From positions 1-64,000 of the forward strand of contig CASIAP010000005.1 in the NCBI GenBank assembly GCA_949372645.1: a DNA stretch of 64,000 bases, given 5' to 3'. Below the pieces are notes generated by a model that did no database searches, was not told the origin of the DNA, and was given only the letters and a program-made list of their open reading frames with translations. The translations under genes were made by a program, and so were the position numbers. The DNA is from Candidatus Poseidoniaceae archaeon. Lineage in GTDB: Archaea > Thermoplasmatota > Poseidoniia > Poseidoniales > Poseidoniaceae. This document shows, piece after piece, positions 39,022 through 51,596 of the stretch (within the stretch, counting starts at the first letter, position 1; every line of letters starts with the position of its first letter).

Positions 39022-40416
39022 ATGCTTATTCTCGGTGCTACCGTCGTCTTGCCAGATTCAACACGCCTTGCTGATGTTCGTATCTCTGAAGGTATCATTG
39101 AAGCCATAACTGAACCTCAACAACTCCAACCTCTTGACAATGAATTACTCATCAACGGTTCTGGCTTGCATCTTTTACCGGGCGCAATTGACCCACAAGT
39201 ACACTTTCGAGACCCAGGCCAACCCGAAAGAGAGGATCTCGAAAGTGGCTCTGCTGCTGCTGTGAGTGGGGGCATAACTTCATTCCTCGATATGCCAAAT
39301 AACAAACCTGCCATTACAGACATGGCAGGAATGCAAATGAAACTCGATACTGCTGCTGCAAAATGCATCAACAATTATGGTTTCTTCATCGGTGCGACCC
39401 CTGAAAATGTAGAAGATTTGCAAGAGGTTGTTGGAACCCCTGGCGCACCTCTTTCAATACCTGGCATTTGTGGAATCAAGGTATTCATGGGCTCTTCAAC
39501 GGGGACCTTATTGGTCAATGAACGGGAAGCATTGGAAATTATCTTTTCCAAGACCTCTGGACTCATCGCCGTTCATGCTGAAGATGAAAAGCGCTTGAAC
39601 TCTCGATACCCAGACTTTGAACATCGCACTGACATCGCCGCACATGCCGAATGGCGTGATGCTACTACTGCCTTACTTGCCACTCAACTGGCCGTTGAAC
39701 TGGCTCAAACTTACAACCACCGGTTACACATTCTACACCTCACCTCCGGCATTGAGGCGGATTGGTTGAATGGAATCACTTCCTTACCTTCTGAAGCAGG
39801 AGAAGGAGCAATCATCACAACGGAAACACTACCTCAACATCTCACCTTTAACGATAAAGACGTTGAAATCCATGGTACACGTTTGCAAATGAATCCACCA
39901 ATTCGATATCAAGAAGATAAAGAAATTCTTTGGAATCGCTTGCTCGATGGCACGATTCAGTGTATTGCTACAGATCATGCACCTCACACCCTTGAAGGCA
40001 AAGCACTCGGCTTCCCTCGTGCGCCGAGCGGGATGCCTGGCGTCGAAACTTCACTTGCCGTCATGTTGACCCATGCAAAAGCAGGAAAGTGCACAATCGA
40101 AGAAGTTGTTCGCTTGATGTCAACCAATGTTGCCGATTGCTACAATATGATTGGAAAGGGACGCATTGAAATTGGTGCTGATGCTGATTTTGTATTAGTT
40201 GATATGGAAAATGAACACGAAGTCAAAGATGAGCATGCCTGGACTCGAGTTGGCTGGAATCCATTCAGTGGCCGCCGTTTAGTCGGATGGGCAAAGGTCA
40301 CAATTGTCGGTGGCGTTCCTGTGTTTGAACGAACTGAAGCAACTGGACCAAAAGGCCGCCTTTTGGTGGAAAAAGGGACTTCTGGCACTCCAATCATTAT
40401 GGCGCCTTGGAAATAA
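39022..40416 (+). CDS. pyrC: Dihydroorotase
   Basis: LLPGAIDPQVHFRDPGQPEREDLESGSAAAVSGGITSFLDMPNN, CIATDHAPHTLEGKA, APSGMPGVETSLAVML. Start chosen at MLILGATVV; the ORF is open from 38968. Confidence 0.93.
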   Translation: MLILGATVVLPDSTRLADVRISEGIIEAITEPQQLQPLDNELLINGSGLHLLPGAIDPQVHFRDPGQPEREDLESGSAAAVSGGITSFLDMPNNKPAITDMAGMQMKLDTAAAKCINNYGFFIGATPENVEDLQEVVGTPGAPLSIPGICGIKVFMGSSTGTLLVNEREALEIIFSKTSGLIAVHAEDEKRLNSRYPDFEHRTDIAAHAEWRDATTALLATQLAVELAQTYNHRLHILHLTSGIEADWLNGITSLPSEAGEGAIITTETLPQHLTFNDKDVEIHGTRLQMNPPIRYQEDKEILWNRLLDGTIQCIATDHAPHTLEGKALGFPRAPSGMPGVETSLAVMLTHAKAGKCTIEEVVRLMSTNVADCYNMIGKGRIEIGADADFVLVDMENEHEVKDEHAWTRVGWNPFSGRRLVGWAKVTIVGGVPVFERTEATGPKGRLLVEKGTSGTPIIMAPWK

Positions 40417-40495
40417 GTGTTCTTTTTTACATTTATTCCATATCATTGGGATAGAATTATACACTCGGCCCGTTATTTTCCATTTGGGATACTAT

Positions 40496-40783
40496 ATGAG
40501 TTGGCTCGAAGAAAATATTGGAGAAGGATACCAGCAAGTCGTTATCGGCTTTACTGTGTTTATTATTGGCGCAGTACTTGGCTGGATGCAAGCAGCAGAT
40601 GGAATGATGACTGCATCAGATGTCTATATGCCTGCAGTCATCATGTTGTCAGGCGCAATGGTCACTATGCTCGGATTATCGTTTGGAACCGATAGTGAAG
40701 AAGACCGAACAGATGATTTGATGAATGCCATCAATGAACTTACTGCTCGAATGAATTCAATGCTGGGTTCAGAAGAAGAGTGA
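40496..40783 (+). CDS. Small membrane protein with two TM segments
   Basis: MSWLEENIGEGYQQVVIGFTVFIIGAVLGWMQ...VYMPAVIMLSGAMVTMLGLSFG plus acidic tail. ORF open from 40304. Confidence 0.65.
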   Translation: MSWLEENIGEGYQQVVIGFTVFIIGAVLGWMQAADGMMTASDVYMPAVIMLSGAMVTMLGLSFGTDSEEDRTDDLMNAINELTARMNSMLGSEEE

Positions 40784-42280
40784 TTACAAACCATACAGCG
40801 AACCGTATTTACCTTCGACATATCGAAGGAAGGGTTCGGGAGAAGGTGGAGATCCTGTAGCAAATTCAATGAGTTCCGAAGGTGTCATCTTGCTTCCTTG
40901 CTCATGGATCCTTGGTCGAAGCCATTGGAGTAAACTGGACCAATCTCCTGAAGTTATTACCTCATCAATATCTCCTAGATCTTCAGCCATTGATTCAAGC
41001 AATTGAGCTGCGTAAAGATTACCCAATGTGTAGGTTGGGAAGTATCCAAAAGCGCCCATAGACCAGTGAATATCTTGTAAACATCCAACCCTGTCTTCTG
41101 GAACTTTTACTCCAAACCATTCTTTAAACATTGAATTCCAAGTCTCGGGCAACTGCGAGATAGGTAAATCTTCATTGAATATTTTCTTTTCAATTTCGTA
41201 ACGTAACATCACATGTAAGTTATAGGTTACTTCATCTGCTTCAACCCGTATAAAACCTTTTGAAACAGTATTTGCAATCCGGTTCAGCGTTGTAGGGTCC
41301 CAATCCGGTGCATCAGGGAAGTGTTCTCGAAACCAAGGTAAAGCAATACTCCAGAACGCAGGTGTTCTTCCGATTTGATTTTCCCAAAATCGGCTTTGAG
41401 ATTCATGTACTCCCAGTGAAACCGCTGCACCTCTTGGAGTCAAAGAGAAGTCTTTCGAAAGGCCTTGTTCGTACAAGGCATGGCCGGTTTCATGCATAAC
41501 TGCATACAGGCAGGAAAACGGATCGAGCTCATCAAAGCGCGTTGTAAAGCGGGTATCACCGGGCCAAAGACCTGCTGAGAAGGGATGTGTGGATGCATCC
41601 ATCCTTCCACCATCAAAATCAAATCCCATTGCTTTTGAAACTTTAATGCAGAACTCAGTTTGTGATTCAATAGAAAATCGAAGTCCGTCGGGTAAGACTG
41701 GATCAGGATTTGTCTCTTGAGCGATTGTAATCTTTTGGAGAAGTGGTACAAGACGAGAACGAAGACCGGCAAATAAGGGGTCATAATCAGATACTTTCAT
41801 GCCGACTTCGTACTCATCGAGTAACATGTCGTAGGGATTATCTTGCCCTCCATAATAAGCAATTTTTTCTTTTGTCATGGCTATAAGAATCTCTAATTGG
41901 GGCTGAAAGGCGGAGAAGTCTGAATCTTCCCGAGCTTTTTGCCAAGACAAAAGGGCTTCAGATTTGGCTTTTGCAAATGATGCGACAAATTCTGATGGAA
42001 GTTTTACAGCTTTGTCATACTCTCTTCGCATTTCTCGAACGTTGGCTCTTTGGTCATCGTTCAAGGTTTTATCTTGCTCAAGAGAATCAAGCATCAGGCC
42101 CATCTCTGGATCGATTAAGCGGTTATGCCGTTCTGCAGCAAGCCAAGATAAGATGTCTGAGCGTGCTTCTGAGCCCTTCATTGGCATAAGAGTCTCTTGA
42201 TCCCAACCCATATGTCCCTGTAAAGCTCCAAGACGATGAATGTCTTTGACGCGTTCGATGAATATTGAATAGGCCTGCAT
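40784..42280 (-). CDS. M32 family (thermostable carboxypeptidase Taq-type) metallocarboxypeptidase
   Basis: HETGHALYEQGL (HExxH), HPFSAGLWPGDTRFTTRF, GVHESQSRFWENQIGR. Confidence 0.93.
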   Translation of the reverse strand: MQAYSIFIERVKDIHRLGALQGHMGWDQETLMPMKGSEARSDILSWLAAERHNRLIDPEMGLMLDSLEQDKTLNDDQRANVREMRREYDKAVKLPSEFVASFAKAKSEALLSWQKAREDSDFSAFQPQLEILIAMTKEKIAYYGGQDNPYDMLLDEYEVGMKVSDYDPLFAGLRSRLVPLLQKITIAQETNPDPVLPDGLRFSIESQTEFCIKVSKAMGFDFDGGRMDASTHPFSAGLWPGDTRFTTRFDELDPFSCLYAVMHETGHALYEQGLSKDFSLTPRGAAVSLGVHESQSRFWENQIGRTPAFWSIALPWFREHFPDAPDWDPTTLNRIANTVSKGFIRVEADEVTYNLHVMLRYEIEKKIFNEDLPISQLPETWNSMFKEWFGVKVPEDRVGCLQDIHWSMGAFGYFPTYTLGNLYAAQLLESMAEDLGDIDEVITSGDWSSLLQWLRPRIHEQGSKMTPSELIEFATGSPPSPEPFLRYVEGKYGSLYGL

Positions 42281-42401
42281 GGTTTAACCCACCAGTTACT
42301 CCATCATGAACACTTGTACCTCTGCTTTCATCGTGCCAAGAAAAAAAATTGGACAGTTCTTACTGCCACACATTGAAAGTATAAGCCCCCCTCGCTGTTG
42401 T

Positions 42402-43574
42402 ATGGTGCGACCTTTTTCCCGTAAGGAGAAAAAGAAAGAACCTTTGAACATCGAAGATGATGAGCTTGAAGAAGTCGTTGATGAAGTCAAAAAAATTGGC
42501 GAAGAGCCTGTCGATATGATGGGTCAACCCAATGGTGCGGCGAAAGAAGAAGTTATTCCATTTGATGAGCTTTCTATAGAACAAGTCGTTGAACAGTTAA
42601 AATTTAGTGCCCAAACGGTGATCAAGACATGTATGGATATTCGTAGGGGCGAAAATGTTCTCATCGTCTGTGACCCAACAACTGGAGATATTGGTCAAGC
42701 CTTGCATGAAGCAGCGAACGAACGCTCTGCCCGTGTTCTTCTCATCGTCATGCCAAAAGCTCGCCATCATGGAGAAGAGCCCCCCGCTCCAGTGGCAAAT
42801 CTGATGCGTCAACAACAAGTGGTTATTGCCCCAACTCGCTATTCCTTGACCCATACACGTGCTATCCGTCAATCACTTCGCAGTGGTTCACGTGTTGCAA
42901 CAATGCCAGGGATGACAAATGAAATGTTTAGTCGAGGTGGAATGTCGGCAGACTTCTCCCTCATCAAGCAAAAGATCAGTGATCTTGGACCTTATTTCCG
43001 CCGAAGGAGAATGGTGAAGGTCAAATCTGAAGAAGGTACTGATGTGACTTTCGAGGTGAATTGGCGAGAATGGAAACTCGACGATAATGGTATTTGTAAT
43101 CGTCCGAAAATGCTGACAAACCTGCCTGCTGGTAAAGCATTCATTATGCCGCGTGAAGGTTCGATGAACGGAACCGTCGTGATCGACGGCTCATGGGAAT
43201 CGAATTTGGTTGACGAGCCAATCGCATTGATTATCGAAAATGGAATGGTCATGGATGTCAAAGGAGGCACAATTGCTGCAGCTATTCGACAAGAATTCGG
43301 CGAGGCGGCAAAACGCCTGCGTACGAAGGACAGAGAAAATGTTTGGACAATGGCTGAGTTTGGCTTCGGAATGAATCCACAAGCTCGGCTTTCAGGCAAT
43401 GTTCTTGAAGATGAAAAGCGACTTGGTACTTGCTATTTCTCAGTTGGAGATAACACGGCATTGGGTGGTAATTCATCTGTCGGTATTCATATTCCGGGCG
43501 TTCTGAAAAATGCCAGTGTTTGGCTTGACGATACGCTCTTTATTTCTAAAGGTGAATTCGTTCTTTGGGAATAA
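42402..43574 (+). CDS. M29-like leucyl aminopeptidase family protein
   Basis: MAEFGFGMNPQARLSGNVLEDEKRLGTCYFSVGDNTALGGNSSVGIHIPGVL. Start chosen at MVRPFSRKEKKK; the ORF is open from 42306. Confidence 0.8.
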   Translation: MVRPFSRKEKKKEPLNIEDDELEEVVDEVKKIGEEPVDMMGQPNGAAKEEVIPFDELSIEQVVEQLKFSAQTVIKTCMDIRRGENVLIVCDPTTGDIGQALHEAANERSARVLLIVMPKARHHGEEPPAPVANLMRQQQVVIAPTRYSLTHTRAIRQSLRSGSRVATMPGMTNEMFSRGGMSADFSLIKQKISDLGPYFRRRRMVKVKSEEGTDVTFEVNWREWKLDDNGICNRPKMLTNLPAGKAFIMPREGSMNGTVVIDGSWESNLVDEPIALIIENGMVMDVKGGTIAAAIRQEFGEAAKRLRTKDRENVWTMAEFGFGMNPQARLSGNVLEDEKRLGTCYFSVGDNTALGGNSSVGIHIPGVLKNASVWLDDTLFISKGEFVLWE

Positions 43575-45155
<1,581 letters not shown>

Positions 45156-45178
45156 TCACTATCCAACACAACTCCATT

Positions 45179-48100
45179 TCAGCGGCTCCGACCCATGTTG
45201 AAAATAGCTCTTGATTGTGGTGCGGACCAACCTGTTTCTTGCAACTGCATCATGATTGAACGTTCCTCATCCCCTTCAGCAAGAGAACTTCGAACCCAAT
45301 CTGCAGCGGATTCTCTGTCTTCAGCTTGCCAATCTTCAAAGATAGATAAGTCGATTTTAAATGACGCTTTTCGAACTTTTGCGGAGCTTTCTTCTTCAAC
45401 CTCAGATTCAGGTTCTGATTGATCTGCGAATGATGGACTCATTGGTGAACGTCCTCGCGGTGAACGACCGCTTCGAGAAGGGCCACTTGCAGGCGGTGTT
45501 GAGCTTGGTCCTCTGCCTTGTGGGCCTGATGGAGCTTTAGAAGGACCTCTGGATGGCCCTTTGGATGGCCCACTTGGAGGTGCACTGCTTGGACCGCTTG
45601 TTGGGCCACTCGTTGGGCTCCGAGCAGGTGCTGATCGAGCTGGTGGTGGAGATTGGATACTACGACTGTTCCGAGATGGAAGCGGTTCCTCATCATCCCA
45701 ATTCTCGTCATCCTCGTCATCCTCGTCGTCATCATCGTAATCAAAACCTCGACTACGCATAAAAATGACTGCACCAACAAGCAAGATTACAACTCCAACA
45801 ATAACTGAAACTATGATTGCTGGTGAACCGAACAAGCTGATGAACCGAACGAACAGTGAAGAGGTTTTATCATCGGAGTTCGCCGAACGAAGCGGACAAC
45901 CGTCAGGATACCCATCATCCCCATTGGGTTGGCTCGGACACTGATCAATAAGGTCAGAAACACCATCGCCATCTGAATCCAGTTGATCGGGTGTACATCC
46001 ATTTGAATCAACATCAGATCGCTTTGAGTAAAGCGTACCAAGACAAAGATCAGGTGAAGTGCCATTTAGATTATCTCCAAAGCCATCGTAATCCTCATCT
46101 AACCATTGAGTAGGATTGCCTGCAAGACCCGCAGGTTCGAACTCGTCCCGATAGCCATCACCATCATCAAAACAGCCCAAGAAGTCAATGTAAGATGTGC
46201 CGAATTCAGTGAGACAATCATCAGTTTCAGAGCCATTCGGATTATCTCCATAGCCATCACCATCTTGGTCAAACCATTGTTCACTGTCAGTTGGAAAGGC
46301 ATCACCGGATTGGTTTTCTCTCAGACCTGTCCCCTCATTAAGTGAGAAATTGTACGCCCCTGCAAAGCCATCACCATCAAAGTCTTGCTCGAAAGCGCTT
46401 TCATCGGTGCAACCGTCTGATAGAATTGGATAACCTGTAGGCGTATCAAGACAAGCATCGTTAGCATCCGTAACCCCGTCACCGTCGGAATCACGTTGAG
46501 AGGCTGAGCAGCCGTTTTCATCAACATCTCCTCTTTCATCATAGATTGTATCTGGGCATAAGTCTGAAGGACCTGTAACATTATCGAAATCTGCATCGGT
46601 TTGAAGTTGAGCATCACTGCAACCGCTAGCATCGACTGCATCATTCAATGGAGTTTGAGGACAGAGATCGAGATCATTCATGACATTGTCACGATCTTCA
46701 TCCAATTGATTTTCTGCACAACCAACGGAGTTAACGGAAAGTCCTACATCTGTACCAGCACAAATATCTTCTAAATTGGGTATGAAGTCTCCATCATCAT
46801 CGGTATCATCCAAAAATCGGCAACCAATACCAGTGCCATCGGCAAGAGAACTCGTTCCTTCAAGCACCCCGGGGATTGTTGGACATTCATCAGCTTGATA
46901 CCCCGTTGGATTGTCTCCGAATCCATCAGAATCAAAGTCAAGCCATTGTGATGGTTCAAGGGGGAATTCATCTTGTGAATCCATCCAACCATCACCGTCT
47001 GTATCGGGGCACCCAGGATAGGGGTTGGTCGAATTACCCCACGTACCTGGACAGCCATCGAGAATGAGTCCACCACCATCATTTTCGGTCAAGTTATCTG
47101 ACAAATCATAGTATTGAGTCCATCGGTCAGGATAGCCATCTGAATCATTATCTTCCGCTGCACCAATGTTATCAGGGAATTGGTCAGGGTTGGTTGCACT
47201 TTGTGAACTGTTATCACCGTACCCATCACCATCTGAGTCTGCCCATTGAGAGCTGTCAAGTGGCCATGCATCTGCGCCATGAGATACATTCCATTCGAAA
47301 CCCCCCGTAGTTGAAGGGTCTGAAGAGCCATCAAGGTCGGTATCCAGACATCCTTTGCGGTCTCTCCATGATGCACCCCAGTCCCATTTACATGCATCGC
47401 CATCAACGGGGTCTGAGGAGTTGTCACCCCATCCATCACCATCTTGGTCTTTGTATTGTGAAGGGTTGAACGGGAACAAGTCTCCATCTGTTTGACTTGA
47501 ATCGTATTCTGTAATACAACAATCTGGCCCCGAATTATCTCCATAACCATCACCGTCACTGTCTGAGGCGAGCTTCCAATTAAAAGTAAAAAAGTCTCCA
47601 TCAAAGTAATTGAAATTGTTATTCGACCATCCATCTTGGTCGTAATCATTACATCCCTTTCGATCAATCCAGGATGTACCATCATCATCATTACAATCAT
47701 CTTCGAGATCCGCATAGCCATCGTTGTCATAATCAAGACAACCATACACGTAATACGATGATGGAGCATTGGTAGATTCACAAGCATCATGAAGTGGGCC
47801 AAGTGGATTGTCTCCATACCCATCACCATCTGCGTCAGACCATTGATTTCCTAACAATGGGAGATCATCAACTAAATCGAATATGAGGTCCCTATCAGCA
47901 TCAGGATACAGTCGTAAGACTTCGATATCCCAAAGGACACTGTCTTGAATGGCAAGATGGAAGGTTTCATTTGAATCGGTATACAAACCAACCGTCCCTG
48001 TGGCAGTGATGTCGCCAAAGGTGAGACTTGTCCAAATATACTGTGGAGTTACTTGATCTCCTGAAACGGAATCAATGTTAAGACTGTTCCATGTCAGTAG

Positions 48101-51100
48101 ATTGGTAGAACCTACACTCGTCATCAAGATATAGATCCCATCTTCAGAGGAAAGGTCCCATGCCCCTTCGAGAGTGGAAGTGGGTTGTTCGCCAAATGAA
48201 TGCCAATCCAAGGACCCGTTTCGGACATAAAGAACGTCACTGTTGACATCACCTCGCACGGCCATGGCAGGTTCAGCGCCACCCGTAAGATCGAGATTGA
48301 AACTGTTGATGGAACCAGTTGGTTGCGTAAGGGTTGTCGAGTTCCAAGCCGAATTCTCAGCCCAGGACGATTGATTCAATTGACGTTCATAGAGATTCAA
48401 TACTCCGGTCGAGGTGAGTGTTGCCACCATCATTGTTCCATCATCAGCTAAGGCGAGATGAATTTTACTGGAAAGGTCGGTGAGACCTGCGATAGGGCTC
48501 GGAACCAAATTGGTGCCATCATACATCCAAACAGAAAGGTTTTGATTTTGACCATCATCAGAAATCAAAGCGATTGCAATATCATCGTTTGGCAAATATA
48601 TGGCTGGGAAATCACTGGAAACGACTTCTCCTTGGGAGCCGATCATTGAAGTGGACCAACTGCCATTGAGATGAGCCATCATCAATTGATTGTCTGTTGA
48701 ATCGCGGTAGAATAAACTGGTCGCGTCACTTTGATTCGTCAGAACAACGATTGGATCAGCAAGGTCAAGGTTTGTTGCAACTTGAGTATTGGTCCAACCA
48801 GAATCACTTTCAATTGAGGTGAATATTTGATGGCCTCCAACGCCTGTGGTAGCATGTGCAATGTGCTGGTGGCCTTCTGAATCGAGTGCAGAACCAAGTA
48901 AAGCACCCATCGTTCCGCTTGTTAGAATACTCTTTTCAACAGCCGTGTAACTTGAAGTGGTTTGCATTTTCAAACCTTGGCCACCTTCTGTCGAAAGAAT
49001 CACTGGCCGCCCTGCACTGGTTCCTGCGAAAGCAAAACTTGTCAAATCTAAAGTCGCTGCTGAAAGGGTATTATCTGCCCATATTCCGGTCGCTGTTCCA
49101 TCATCGACATGCTCGAGGAAATGTAACGATTGCCAATTCTTGAAAGATAATACCATACTTGCTTCACCACGACTTGCGGTAGAAACATCAAGGAATTCAA
49201 GTTCATCAGCATAGGTGAAAGTCGTTGATTCCCAATCACGTTCTGAATACAATTCATGGACGACTTGGAAAGATGTTCCCGAAGTTGATTGACGGTAACT
49301 CAAACTGATTTCGTTCAATCCATCGCCATCGAGGTCACCGAGTGTTGACATTGACAGGCCTTTGTATTCTTGAGCTGAACCTGTGGCAAGTAATTCCGAA
49401 CTGCTAAGAAGCCCAGATGCCGAACCAAGAATCAACTCAATCTTACCGTTTCGAGTTGCACCTTGTTGCATAAGTAAAACATCATCGAATCCATCTTCAT
49501 TGACGTCTCCAGCACCCATAAACATCCGACCAAGCATTGCATTAGCAACATCACCGGTTTTCGTCCAGTTCGGAATGACCGAGTGAATTCCGGTAGAAGA
49601 ACCGTGGTACAACCACATTTTTCCAGCCTGATACTCATTTGTCCCATTATACACTTCTGAGAACATCATGTCGTCATAACCGTCGGCGTTGACGTCACCG
49701 ATGAAATCAATGGTGTGTCCAAACATTTTCCCTTGGACTGTGGAAAGAATTGTTTGGTCTGCAATTCCATTGAAACCGAAAGAGCTACCAAAGTAAATTT
49801 CAATGGAAGGAAAACCACTAAACGATTCGAAACTGGCTGCATTTGAAACAAGTAAATCATCAAAGCCATCGCCATTCAAATCCCCAGAGCCACTCAGAGA
49901 ACGACCAATAAGCGTATTTTCTTGAGTTTGCGTAATGTTTCGAACATGATTCATCATCGAGCTGTTTCCTTTGAAAATCACGATCTTACCTTTGTGAACA
50001 ATTTCATTTGGAATCGTTGATACTATGACCGAATGGTTAACGGCTACAGCAGCTAAGTCAGCAAAGCTATCACCGTTCATACTTGCAATTGCTTCAACTT
50101 TCCAGCCGAGTGCTTCGCCTTCATTACCCGATATATTCCACCATGATTCACTGTCAACTCCTGAAGAATTACCAAGGAATATTTCAATCAAACCATGGTC
50201 GCCAGATTCATTGGCCTGAGTATTGTTCCAGCCAGGAGAACCGATTGCTAAATCATAGAAACCATCACCGTTGAAATCCTGAACTGCAAGACCAGAGCCA
50301 AAGCGTTGACCTGCTTGCGTACCCGTCATTGACCAAACATTGGATGAAGAGATACCTTGAGAAGATCCAAATGATACTGTTACTTTGCCTGTTTCAGTAT
50401 GAATATTCGAAAAAACTGGTTCAGCGTAAATGAAATCGTCAAAGCCATCGCCATTGAGGTCACCCATTGCCGAGTCGCCTTCTTCAAGATCAACTGAAGC
50501 GGTTGATTGGAAGTTTGGAACGGGATTAATTCGACCTTCATCTTGCCCAGAAAGACTCCGCAATAATTGCAAAGTTGTCACATTATTGGCAAACGAGGTT
50601 GTCGCAATTTGTTCAACTGCATTGGTATCAAGACCCATGCCGATATATTCGGCTAGATTGGAGTCACGTGCAAGTACTCGGCGGTCATAGGTCGATCCAT
50701 CATAGCGAATCAATCGTACTTCTTCACCAGCAGTATAGAGTATATGGGCAACTCCATTTTGATCCATTTCCAATTCAACGGAGTGGCCCACTGGGCCGAT
50801 GTCAAGTCGATGGTCATACCAGATATTACCGCTGTAATTGAGTTGCCAGAGTGAACCATTTACATCCCTATACACGGCTAATTCTAACTGATTTGGAAGA
50901 AGGACCATCTCGATATCGGTTGGTTGAACGTTATACCGAATCGTAATTTTTTGCCAAGAAAGTTCAGAGAAAACCGAGTTTGGATAGGCGATGTGAGCTG
51001 ATTTGATGTTACTACCATCAGCATACAGAACGTATTGTCGGCCGTCTTCATTTACACCAAGAGCACAATCAACAAGGGTGCTTTCATTTGCTGGCGTAAC

Positions 51101-51544
51101 TGAGTCAACCAAATACATGGTCCAACCCGATTGAACTGAAGAGTAGGACGCATTACCACCGTTGAGAGAACCAACGTAGACATTTCCTTGTTGTGTGGTC
51201 CAGCACGCATCAAAGCCCTCTTCATGATTCATTTTCAGATCAGGTGCACCCATTGTCTCATTTGGCAACATTTGAAGAATTTCAGTCATCCAGATATCCA
51301 ATGCAGATTCTTCGCGGACTGTTCCATCAATCAATCCATCAAAGGAAAGACTCGTACCTGCAAACTCATGGCTGTATGAGTTATTGAATGGCACATATTC
51401 GTTAGAAGAGTGAACCTCTAAACCGTCTAATTCAGCTTCGGATTCCATTGGATGTTGTACCAATGGTGAGAAAAGATGAACGACAAACAAGAGAGAAAGC
51501 AGTAACGATACTGTAGGAAAAGTTCTGCCTGTCGTCGCCGCCAT
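45179..51544 (-). CDS. Giant exported protein: FG-GAP repeats plus thrombospondin type-3-like calcium-binding repeats, TM and Ser/Pro/Gly-rich cytoplasmic tail
   Basis: GDLNGDGFDDFIYAEP and GDVNADGYDDMMFSE repeats; DSDGDGYGDN repeats; TM PAIIVSVIVGVVILLVGAVIFM; tail DDDDEDDEDDENWDDEE...SGPTSGPSSAPPSGPSKGPSRGPS. Confidence 0.9.
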   Translation of the reverse strand: MAATTGRTFPTVSLLLSLLFVVHLFSPLVQHPMESEAELDGLEVHSSNEYVPFNNSYSHEFAGTSLSFDGLIDGTVREESALDIWMTEILQMLPNETMGAPDLKMNHEEGFDACWTTQQGNVYVGSLNGGNASYSSVQSGWTMYLVDSVTPANESTLVDCALGVNEDGRQYVLYADGSNIKSAHIAYPNSVFSELSWQKITIRYNVQPTDIEMVLLPNQLELAVYRDVNGSLWQLNYSGNIWYDHRLDIGPVGHSVELEMDQNGVAHILYTAGEEVRLIRYDGSTYDRRVLARDSNLAEYIGMGLDTNAVEQIATTSFANNVTTLQLLRSLSGQDEGRINPVPNFQSTASVDLEEGDSAMGDLNGDGFDDFIYAEPVFSNIHTETGKVTVSFGSSQGISSSNVWSMTGTQAGQRFGSGLAVQDFNGDGFYDLAIGSPGWNNTQANESGDHGLIEIFLGNSSGVDSESWWNISGNEGEALGWKVEAIASMNGDSFADLAAVAVNHSVIVSTIPNEIVHKGKIVIFKGNSSMMNHVRNITQTQENTLIGRSLSGSGDLNGDGFDDLLVSNAASFESFSGFPSIEIYFGSSFGFNGIADQTILSTVQGKMFGHTIDFIGDVNADGYDDMMFSEVYNGTNEYQAGKMWLYHGSSTGIHSVIPNWTKTGDVANAMLGRMFMGAGDVNEDGFDDVLLMQQGATRNGKIELILGSASGLLSSSELLATGSAQEYKGLSMSTLGDLDGDGLNEISLSYRQSTSGTSFQVVHELYSERDWESTTFTYADELEFLDVSTASRGEASMVLSFKNWQSLHFLEHVDDGTATGIWADNTLSAATLDLTSFAFAGTSAGRPVILSTEGGQGLKMQTTSSYTAVEKSILTSGTMGALLGSALDSEGHQHIAHATTGVGGHQIFTSIESDSGWTNTQVATNLDLADPIVVLTNQSDATSLFYRDSTDNQLMMAHLNGSWSTSMIGSQGEVVSSDFPAIYLPNDDIAIALISDDGQNQNLSVWMYDGTNLVPSPIAGLTDLSSKIHLALADDGTMMVATLTSTGVLNLYERQLNQSSWAENSAWNSTTLTQPTGSINSFNLDLTGGAEPAMAVRGDVNSDVLYVRNGSLDWHSFGEQPTSTLEGAWDLSSEDGIYILMTSVGSTNLLTWNSLNIDSVSGDQVTPQYIWTSLTFGDITATGTVGLYTDSNETFHLAIQDSVLWDIEVLRLYPDADRDLIFDLVDDLPLLGNQWSDADGDGYGDNPLGPLHDACESTNAPSSYYVYGCLDYDNDGYADLEDDCNDDDGTSWIDRKGCNDYDQDGWSNNNFNYFDGDFFTFNWKLASDSDGDGYGDNSGPDCCITEYDSSQTDGDLFPFNPSQYKDQDGDGWGDNSSDPVDGDACKWDWGASWRDRKGCLDTDLDGSSDPSTTGGFEWNVSHGADAWPLDSSQWADSDGDGYGDNSSQSATNPDQFPDNIGAAEDNDSDGYPDRWTQYYDLSDNLTENDGGGLILDGCPGTWGNSTNPYPGCPDTDGDGWMDSQDEFPLEPSQWLDFDSDGFGDNPTGYQADECPTIPGVLEGTSSLADGTGIGCRFLDDTDDDGDFIPNLEDICAGTDVGLSVNSVGCAENQLDEDRDNVMNDLDLCPQTPLNDAVDASGCSDAQLQTDADFDNVTGPSDLCPDTIYDERGDVDENGCSASQRDSDGDGVTDANDACLDTPTGYPILSDGCTDESAFEQDFDGDGFAGAYNFSLNEGTGLRENQSGDAFPTDSEQWFDQDGDGYGDNPNGSETDDCLTEFGTSYIDFLGCFDDGDGYRDEFEPAGLAGNPTQWLDEDYDGFGDNLNGTSPDLCLGTLYSKRSDVDSNGCTPDQLDSDGDGVSDLIDQCPSQPNGDDGYPDGCPLRSANSDDKTSSLFVRFISLFGSPAIIVSVIVGVVILLVGAVIFMRSRGFDYDDDDEDDEDDENWDDEEPLPSRNSRSIQSPPPARSAPARSPTSGPTSGPSSAPPSGPSKGPSRGPSKAPSGPQGRGPSSTPPASGPSRSGRSPRGRSPMSPSFADQSEPESEVEEESSAKVRKASFKIDLSIFEDWQAEDRESAADWVRSSLAEGDEERSIMMQLQETGWSAPQSRAIFNMGRSR

Positions 51545-51596
51545 GGCCCCTTGTCGGTCGGCATCCTTGAAAACGCTTCTTGAAGTTTGTATTCAT

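Noticed and set aside
47089-47829. 246-aa Met/Ile/Val-rich minus-strand ORF inside the giant TSP3 gene
   Set aside because: Alternative frame of repeated GAT-GGN codons (DxDGDG repeats); no domain signal.
45900-47900. Regularly spaced short repeats that superficially suggest CRISPR-like periodicity
   Set aside because: They are in-frame codons for TSP3 DSDGDGYGDN motifs with degenerate third positions, not identical repeats with unique spacers.
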